Shown one piece after another: positions 51,880 through 56,772 of a DNA stretch of 56,772 nucleotides (positions are counted from its first letter, which is position 1; every line of letters starts with the position of its first letter). The notes below the pieces were generated by a model. The model saw nothing but the letters and a program-made list of their open reading frames with translations, had not been told where the DNA came from and searched no databases. The translations under genes and the position numbers were made by a program. The stretch is from an uncultured Bacteroides sp. (lineage in GTDB: Bacteria; Bacteroidota; Bacteroidia; Bacteroidales; Bacteroidaceae). Where the stretch lies: positions 1-56,772 of the forward strand of contig NZ_CAUFUE010000030.1 of NCBI RefSeq assembly GCF_959029255.1, given 5' to 3'.

Positions 51880-53741
51880 TGATGGACATATTCAACTATT
51901 CCCGACGTGAAACATCGGAAGTAAATATTGGAGCCACCCCTATGGGCGGCTCCAATCCTATCCGCATACAAAGTATGACCAATACTTTTACGCAGGATAC
52001 AGATGCCTGTGTGGCACAGGCCAAACGCATTGTTGATGCGGGAGGAGAATATGTGCGCCTCACCACCCAAGGTATAAAGGAAGCTGAGAACCTGAAAAAT
52101 ATCAATGCCGCCCTGCGCCAAGACGGATATATGGTACCCCTGATTGCCGATGTACATTTTAACCCGAAAGTGGCAGATGTAGCGGCACACTATGCAGAGA
52201 AAGTACGCATCAATCCGGGAAATTACGTGGATGCGGCACGTACTTTCAAACATCTGGAGTACTCTGACGAGGAATATGCACAGGAATTACAGAAAATTCG
52301 TGACCGTTTCGTTCCGTTCCTAAACATCTGCAAGGAGAACCATACCGCCATCCGTATCGGTGTAAACCACGGTTCGCTATCCGACCGCATCATGTCGCGC
52401 TATGGTGATACTCCGGAAGGAATGGTAGAATCGTGCATGGAGTTTCTTCGTATCTGTGTTGCGGAGCACTTTACCGATGTCGTTATCTCCATCAAGGCAT
52501 CCAATACGGTAGTGATGGTGAAAACCGTACGCTTACTGGCTGATATTATGGAGAAAGAGGGTATGCACTTCCCGCTGCATCTTGGTGTAACGGAAGCCGG
52601 TGACGGTGAAGACGGACGTATCAAATCAGCTTTGGGTATCGGCGCCCTGCTTGCCGACGGACTGGGTGACACGATTCGTGTTTCTTTGAGCGAGGCACCG
52701 GAGGCTGAAATACCCGTTGCCCGTAAATTAGTCGATTATATCGTTCAACACCATGACCATCCCTATCTTCCGGGAGCAGTGGCACCGGAGTTCAATTTCC
52801 TCTCACCCACCCGCAGGAAGACGGCGGCTGTACACAATATCGGTGGAGAACATCTACCTGTAATCATTGCCGCACGACTGGACGGAACCATGGAATTTGA
52901 CCCGCAGTTCATGCCGGACTATGTATATGTGGGACATCAACTACCGGAGCAGCCCGTTGAAGGTGTGCAATATATCGTGGATGCAAACATCTGGGAAGGT
53001 AAAGCCAATACTTGGCCTGCATTCAGCAGTGAGCAACTGCCATTTATCAGTGGCTGCAATGCTTCGTTGAAATTCCTGTTCATTACTTATATGGGCTTGA
53101 ACGACGAAGCTATCGCCTGCCTGAAATTCCATCCTGAAGTAGTACTGATTTCTCAAAGCAACCATCCCAACCGACTGGGCGAACAGCGTGCTTTGGTGCA
53201 TCAGTTGATGAACGAGGGATTAAAAAATCCCGTTATCTTCTTTCAGCATTATGCCGAAAATGAAGCGGAAAATCTGCAAATCAAGTCTGCCGCCGATATG
53301 GGCGCTCTCATCTTCGATGGTTTTTGCGATGGCATTTTCTTGTTCAATCAAGGAAGTAAAGAAGGTGATAAGGTGATAAGTGATAAAGTAGTAGATGCTA
53401 CAGCTTTCGGAATTCTGCAAGCCGGACGTATCCGTACCAGCAAGACAGAATACATTTCCTGTCCCGGTTGCGGACGTACACTTTACGATTTGGAAAGCAC
53501 CATTGCCCGCATCAAAGCGGCAACGAGCCATTTGAAAGGATTGAAAATCGGAATTATGGGTTGCATTGTCAATGGACCCGGCGAGATGGCCGATGCAGAC
53601 TATGGATATGTAGGTGCCGGACGCGGAAAAATCAGCCTTTATAAAAAGAAAGAATGCATCGAGAAGAATATTCCTGAAGATGAAGCTGTAGAAAAACTGA
53701 TTGAACTGATAAAAGCGAACGGGGACTATACTGAAAAATAG
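51879..53741 (+). CDS. ispG: 4-hydroxy-3-methylbut-2-enyl diphosphate synthase
   Basis: The Fe-S enzyme of the MEP isoprenoid pathway converts MEcPP to HMBPP. It is the long form (620 residues), with an insert domain between the TIM barrel and the Fe-S domain, as in other Bacteroidetes and plants. The cluster Cys are in ISCPGCGRTLYDLE and IMGCIVNGPGEMADADYG. Codons 495-504 (53361-53390) read EGDKVISDKV and lie in a repeat-like stretch of DNA. The start is ATG 51879; ATG 51882 is equally possible. It follows purE with a one-base overlap. Confidence 0.95.
   Translation: MMDIFNYSRRETSEVNIGATPMGGSNPIRIQSMTNTFTQDTDACVAQAKRIVDAGGEYVRLTTQGIKEAENLKNINAALRQDGYMVPLIADVHFNPKVADVAAHYAEKVRINPGNYVDAARTFKHLEYSDEEYAQELQKIRDRFVPFLNICKENHTAIRIGVNHGSLSDRIMSRYGDTPEGMVESCMEFLRICVAEHFTDVVISIKASNTVVMVKTVRLLADIMEKEGMHFPLHLGVTEAGDGEDGRIKSALGIGALLADGLGDTIRVSLSEAPEAEIPVARKLVDYIVQHHDHPYLPGAVAPEFNFLSPTRRKTAAVHNIGGEHLPVIIAARLDGTMEFDPQFMPDYVYVGHQLPEQPVEGVQYIVDANIWEGKANTWPAFSSEQLPFISGCNASLKFLFITYMGLNDEAIACLKFHPEVVLISQSNHPNRLGEQRALVHQLMNEGLKNPVIFFQHYAENEAENLQIKSAADMGALIFDGFCDGIFLFNQGSKEGDKVISDKVVDATAFGILQAGRIRTSKTEYISCPGCGRTLYDLESTIARIKAATSHLKGLKIGIMGCIVNGPGEMADADYGYVGAGRGKISLYKKKECIEKNIPEDEAVEKLIELIKANGDYTEK
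53361..53390 (+). repeat. GGTGATAAG-type repeat inside ispG
   Basis: Within the ispG frame the DNA reads GAAGGTGATAAGGTGATAAG followed by TGATAAAGTA, two near-copies of GGTGATAAG. Related words occur at 19783-19811. The reading frame stays open and encodes a charged loop before the conserved VDATAFGIL segment. Confidence 0.5.
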
Positions 53742-53780
53742 GGAATAAAAGGTAATTGAGAATTAGAAGGCTGTATAAAA

Positions 53781-53876
53781 TTAGGCACGTATTACGCAGG
53801 CTTCGCGGATTTTTTCTTTGCTGCCGTATGTATAGCGCAGCTCTTTATCCGCGAAATCTGCGTAATACGTGCCTAA
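53781..53876. repeat. Long inverted repeat between convergent ispG and S41 genes
   Basis: The arms 53781-53810 and 53847-53876 (TTAGGCACGTATTACGCAGG at the left end) are complementary over 30 bp with two mismatches; the 36-nt loop contains an inner GCTGC/GCAGC hairpin. It ends 6 bp before the S41 stop codon and could terminate both genes. Its GGCACG and CGCGGAT words recur in the other elements. Confidence 0.8.
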
Positions 53877-53882
53877 ATCATA

Positions 53883-55553
53883 TTATTTGGTTTCCGGCGC
53901 ACTCAACATCTTTTTGTACCTCTCCAAGTCACCCAAAACCTTCACTGCTTCCTTCAAATCATCATCATCCTTCAACTGCTGAATGATACTGCCGCGTTGA
54001 TAATAATAACGCTTAATGATTTCTACGGCAATCATTTCTTTAATGTCCTTGGAGAAATGGTCGAGGTCACGATCCAGATTATGGGAAAGCTTCTTCTCCA
54101 AAGCTTTGAATTCATCGGAAGCATCCGTCAGATAACCTTCAAATTCAGCCATTTCCTTCAGGCTCTTCAACATCTTTTCAGTCTGTTGGTCATATTTGAA
54201 ATCAGCTTTCTTTACCATCGCTTTGAAATCGGCATAGTCGCCATCCGTAACTTTGAAATCCTGAGGAGCAGGAATGGTGGGATGCTTCAGGCAATACTCG
54301 GTAGCATAATTGAATATCAAGTTATCATTTACCAGATAAAATAAGATATTCGGTAATTTGTCCTGCTTCACTGCGATGTCCGGAGTGACCCCGCCACCAT
54401 CACGCACTTCACGTCCTGCTGCGGTGTGGAATACAGTCGTCAGGCTATCAGGGATACGCCCTACGCTGCCATCCTCGTTCCGATGCTTATAGTCAATGGC
54501 CTGCACACAACGTCCACTCGGGATATAATACTTGGAAGTAGTAAGCTTCATCGTACCACCGTATGGCAATGGGCGGGTAGTCTGCACCAATCCCTTCCCA
54601 AATGTACGATTACCGATTATTACCGCCCGGTCAAGGTCCTGTAAAGAACCAGCAAGGATTTCCGATGAAGAAGCCGTACCACTGTTCACCAATACGACCA
54701 ATGGAATTTCAAGATCCAACGGTTCACGCAAAGTTTTATAAGTATTACTAGCCTGTTTGATTTTTCCTTTTGTCGTCACCAGCGTTTTGCCACGGGGCAA
54801 GAAGAAATTAGCAATTTCTACAGCCTCATCCAGCAAACCACCGCCATTGTTACGCAAGTCAATCACCAGTGAAGTTATACCGCGCTTCTTCAAGTCGAGA
54901 AAAGCCTGTTTAAATTCTTTGGAAGGATTGCCGGAAAACGTACTCAGGTTGATGTAACCCATATTATTATCCAACGTATCATAATAAGGAATAAGAGGTA
55001 GCTGAACGGAACGGCGCACAATGTCGAACGTCAAAGGTTCTTCCACTCCGGGACGTTGCACTTTGAGTTTGAACCCCGTACCGGCCTGTCCACGCAACAT
55101 TTCAGCCACATTGGTATTTCCTGCAAGGTCTTTCCCGTCAATCTCCAAGAGGACATCACCGGCTTTCAATCCGGCTTTAGCCGCGGGCATACCTTCATAC
55201 GGTTCAGCTATAATTGTATGTTTCAACTTAGGATCGTAGCGGATGATGGAGCCTATGCCACCGTACGAGTTCTTCAACATCTGTTCCAACTCGGTCTGGT
55301 CGTCCTCCGGATAATATTCGGTATAAGGGTCGAGCGAATAAAGCATGGCATCGATACCGCCCCTGATAGTCTTATTAGGATCTATCGTATCCACATAGAA
55401 CATATCCAACTCCTTCACGATAGAGTTGAAGATATCCAAATTCTTTGCAACCTGGAAACTGCGGTTATCACCACTCTTGAATCCGAAAAAGAAGGTAACT
55501 CCTATCAATAAGAGAAAAGCAGCTATCCAACGTATTTTTAAATAACGTTTCAT
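53883..55553 (-). CDS. S41-family C-terminal processing peptidase
   Basis: A 556-residue periplasmic serine protease anchored by an N-terminal membrane segment (about 9-24). It has a PDZ domain (about 95-175, GIGSIIRYDPKLKHTIIAEP then GLKAGDVLLEIDG), the S41 core with the Ser in VNSGTASSSEILAGSL, and the Lys in GNRTFGKGLVQTTRP. A C-terminal helical extension follows. The family trims envelope proteins. It follows the PfkB kinase gene by 5 bp. Confidence 0.95.
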   Translation of the reverse strand: MKRYLKIRWIAAFLLLIGVTFFFGFKSGDNRSFQVAKNLDIFNSIVKELDMFYVDTIDPNKTIRGGIDAMLYSLDPYTEYYPEDDQTELEQMLKNSYGGIGSIIRYDPKLKHTIIAEPYEGMPAAKAGLKAGDVLLEIDGKDLAGNTNVAEMLRGQAGTGFKLKVQRPGVEEPLTFDIVRRSVQLPLIPYYDTLDNNMGYINLSTFSGNPSKEFKQAFLDLKKRGITSLVIDLRNNGGGLLDEAVEIANFFLPRGKTLVTTKGKIKQASNTYKTLREPLDLEIPLVVLVNSGTASSSEILAGSLQDLDRAVIIGNRTFGKGLVQTTRPLPYGGTMKLTTSKYYIPSGRCVQAIDYKHRNEDGSVGRIPDSLTTVFHTAAGREVRDGGGVTPDIAVKQDKLPNILFYLVNDNLIFNYATEYCLKHPTIPAPQDFKVTDGDYADFKAMVKKADFKYDQQTEKMLKSLKEMAEFEGYLTDASDEFKALEKKLSHNLDRDLDHFSKDIKEMIAVEIIKRYYYQRGSIIQQLKDDDDLKEAVKVLGDLERYKKMLSAPETK

Positions 55554-55558
55554 ATATA

Positions 55559-56542
55559 TTAGTTTATCATTATTATCTCTTCCTTAATCTTATTCCATTT
55601 AGCGGGAGAAAGCTCCGCCCCGATTGTCTGGATAACCTCGCCCGAAAGAATGGAACCAATCTTTCCGCACTTCTCCAAAGAGTATCCGCACGTCAGACCG
55701 TACAGGAAACCCGCAGCGAAATAATCACCGGCTCCCGTGGTATCTACTACCTTTTTCACCGGAACAGCCTCTACGCGCACTTCTTCAGTCCCCTTACGTA
55801 TTAAAGAGCCACCAGCGCCTACCTTCACAATCGCAATACTGCACATCTTGGCTATAACATCCAGCGCTTCTTCCGGCTCCTTACCAGTAAATGCCTTCGC
55901 CTCTTCCTCATTGGCAAAAACAATATCCACATATTTATTTATCAATAAGGAGAAAAAGTCATAGTCCCCGGCAACAATATTATAACTTGCCATATCCAGG
56001 CAAACTTGCAATCCGGCTTCCTTAGCCAATTCAATGGCACGGAGAATCATATCATGGTCTTGTACCAGATATCCCTCAATAAACAGATAAGCGTATCCTT
56101 TGAACATTTCCAGCGACAGTTCCTCTGCCTTCAAAGTAGAGGCCGCCCCCAGATAAGTACCGAAAGTCCGTTCTCCATCCGGAGAGATAAAAGTGGAGGC
56201 CACACCGGAAGGAAGAGCATTGGAAATAAGTAAAATCGCTTCCGTTCCGCGCTTCAACAGACTGTCCCTATAAAAATTTCCATAAAAATCATCACCTACC
56301 TTGCCAATGAATCCGGTTGCCGCTCCAAGCTGCGCCATCCCGCGAATTGCATTTCCGGCAGAACCTCCGGTTGCCAAATGCGTCTTCATTCCGCTGAGAC
56401 ATTCGTTGATTTTCAGCAGTTTATCATCATCAATCAGAGTCATGCTGCCCTTTGGCAACTCCATCTCCGCCAATATTTCATCGTCTTCAAGGGTTGCCAG
56501 TACGTCAACTAAGGCGTTACCCAATCCTATTATTTTGTCCAT
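55559..56542 (-). CDS. PfkB-family carbohydrate/adenosine kinase
   Basis: A 327-residue cytoplasmic kinase of the ribokinase superfamily with the closing motif VDTTGAGDYFAAGFLYGL carrying the catalytic Asp and the anion hole, and the N-terminal GLGNALVDVLATLEDD. The glycine pair in ATGGSAGNAIRGMAQLG is also typical. The substrate may be adenosine or a sugar; sequence alone does not decide. The start is ATG 56542; an upstream 27-residue extension overlaps the promoter. First of an operon with the S41 protease. Confidence 0.9.
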   Translation of the reverse strand: MDKIIGLGNALVDVLATLEDDEILAEMELPKGSMTLIDDDKLLKINECLSGMKTHLATGGSAGNAIRGMAQLGAATGFIGKVGDDFYGNFYRDSLLKRGTEAILLISNALPSGVASTFISPDGERTFGTYLGAASTLKAEELSLEMFKGYAYLFIEGYLVQDHDMILRAIELAKEAGLQVCLDMASYNIVAGDYDFFSLLINKYVDIVFANEEEAKAFTGKEPEEALDVIAKMCSIAIVKVGAGGSLIRKGTEEVRVEAVPVKKVVDTTGAGDYFAAGFLYGLTCGYSLEKCGKIGSILSGEVIQTIGAELSPAKWNKIKEEIIMIN

Positions 56543-56559
56543 TCTTGATATTTTTTTTG

Positions 56560-56567
56560 CAAAGATA
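56560..56567 (-). promoter_or_regulatory. -7 box of the PfkB gene
   Basis: TATCTTTG on the minus strand, 17 bp upstream of the chosen start, with a poor -33 element. It touches the -33 of the divergent tRNA-Asn promoter. Confidence 0.5.
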
Positions 56568-56598
56568 TTGCATATTTCAAAATATCCTATTACTTTTG
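56567..56598 (+). promoter_or_regulatory. Promoter of the tRNA-Asn genes
   Basis: ATTG (56567-56570) and the -7 box TACTTTTG (56591-56598) are 20 bp apart. It starts transcription just upstream of tRNA-Asn at 56624. Confidence 0.7.
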
Positions 56599-56623
56599 CA
56601 GCGCATTTGAGAAAAAACAACAT

Positions 56624-56697
56624 TCTTCCTTAGCTCAGTCGGTTAGAGCATCTGACTGTTAATCAGAGGGTCCTTGGTTCAAGTCCAAGAGGAAGAG
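56624..56697 (+). tRNA. tRNA-Asn (anticodon GTT)
   Basis: A complete 74-nt tRNA: acceptor TCTTCCT pairs with AGGAAGA, D arm GCTC..GAGC, anticodon stem TCTGA/TCAGA with loop CTGTTAA, T arm CTTGG/CCAAG with TTCAAGT, discriminator G, no CCA encoded. The anticodon reads AAC/AAU (asparagine). Confidence 0.96.
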
Positions 56698-56719
56698 CGA
56701 AAGAAACTTGAATGCATAT

Positions 56720-56772
56720 TCTTCCTTAGCTCAGTTGGTTAGAGCATCTGACTGTTAATCAGAGGGTCCTTG
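56720..56772 (+). tRNA. tRNA-Asn (anticodon GTT), cut at window end
   Basis: A second copy, nearly identical to the first with one D-loop change (AGTTGG for AGTCGG), starts at 56720 and is cut at the window end in the T arm. It forms a tandem with the first copy, 22 bp away. Confidence 0.93.

Overview
The window is chromosomal DNA of a gut-type Bacteroidales bacterium, most likely Bacteroides or a close relative. The evidence is the ECF sigma/FecR/SusC/SusD locus, the DUF4369, DUF3244 and GLPGLI families, and many promoters of the Bacteroides type (TTTG, about 20 bp, TAnnTTTG). There are also TlpA-like lipoproteins and tRNA genes without an encoded CCA end. I cannot name a species from sequence alone.

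Layout. 1-6.4 kb: tRNA-Leu, mannose-1-phosphate guanylyltransferase, HIT protein, greA, a DUF4369 lipoprotein and pnp. 6.5-15.3 kb: ECF sigma factor, FecR anti-sigma, SusC-like receptor with an STN signalling domain, SusD-like lipoprotein, and an unrecognised AT-rich 549-residue lipoprotein. 15.5-20.3 kb: butyrate kinase and phosphate butyryltransferase (minus strand), then LD-carboxypeptidase, glutaminyl-cyclase-like M28 enzyme and sufE. 20.4-22.3 kb: an XRE/DUF2975/CPBP operon with a previously uncalled 29-codon membrane ORF upstream. 22.5-28.3 kb: Ca-ATPase, HAD and ribF; a PAS histidine kinase diverging from rubredoxin. 28.4-33.6 kb: Na/Pi symporter, nucleoside kinase, and a TPR sensor that has lost the kinase histidine. 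33.8-39.8 kb: an AT-rich accessory cluster of a TPR lipoprotein regulator, a DUF3244 protein, a 59-residue cysteine-containing secreted peptide, a GLPGLI protein and an outer-membrane barrel. 40-48.4 kb: M24 aminopeptidase, then two AraC regulators diverging from MATE efflux, an alpha/beta hydrolase, DUF3737 and a MalY-type lyase. 48.5-56.8 kb: rpoN, PAP2, gcvH, purE, ispG, S41 protease, PfkB kinase and two tRNA-Asn genes, the second cut by the window end.

The strongest new signals are these. (1) A GTAATT direct-repeat operator sits at the same distance (29 bp) from the -7 box in three promoters of the AraC/MATE/hydrolase region, which looks like an undescribed AraC regulon. (2) The GLPGLI/barrel cluster carries a small secreted four-cysteine peptide. 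(3) Two adjacent TPR-transmembrane regulators occur together, one with a histidine-less kinase core and one with a cytoplasmic C-terminal domain that may bind DNA. (4) Five intergenic long inverted repeats occur, one with MITE-like ends. (5) A terminator-like hairpin lies in the greA leader.

Domain and family calls were made by eye from motifs; no database search was run. Promoter boxes were found by eye against the known Bacteroides consensus.
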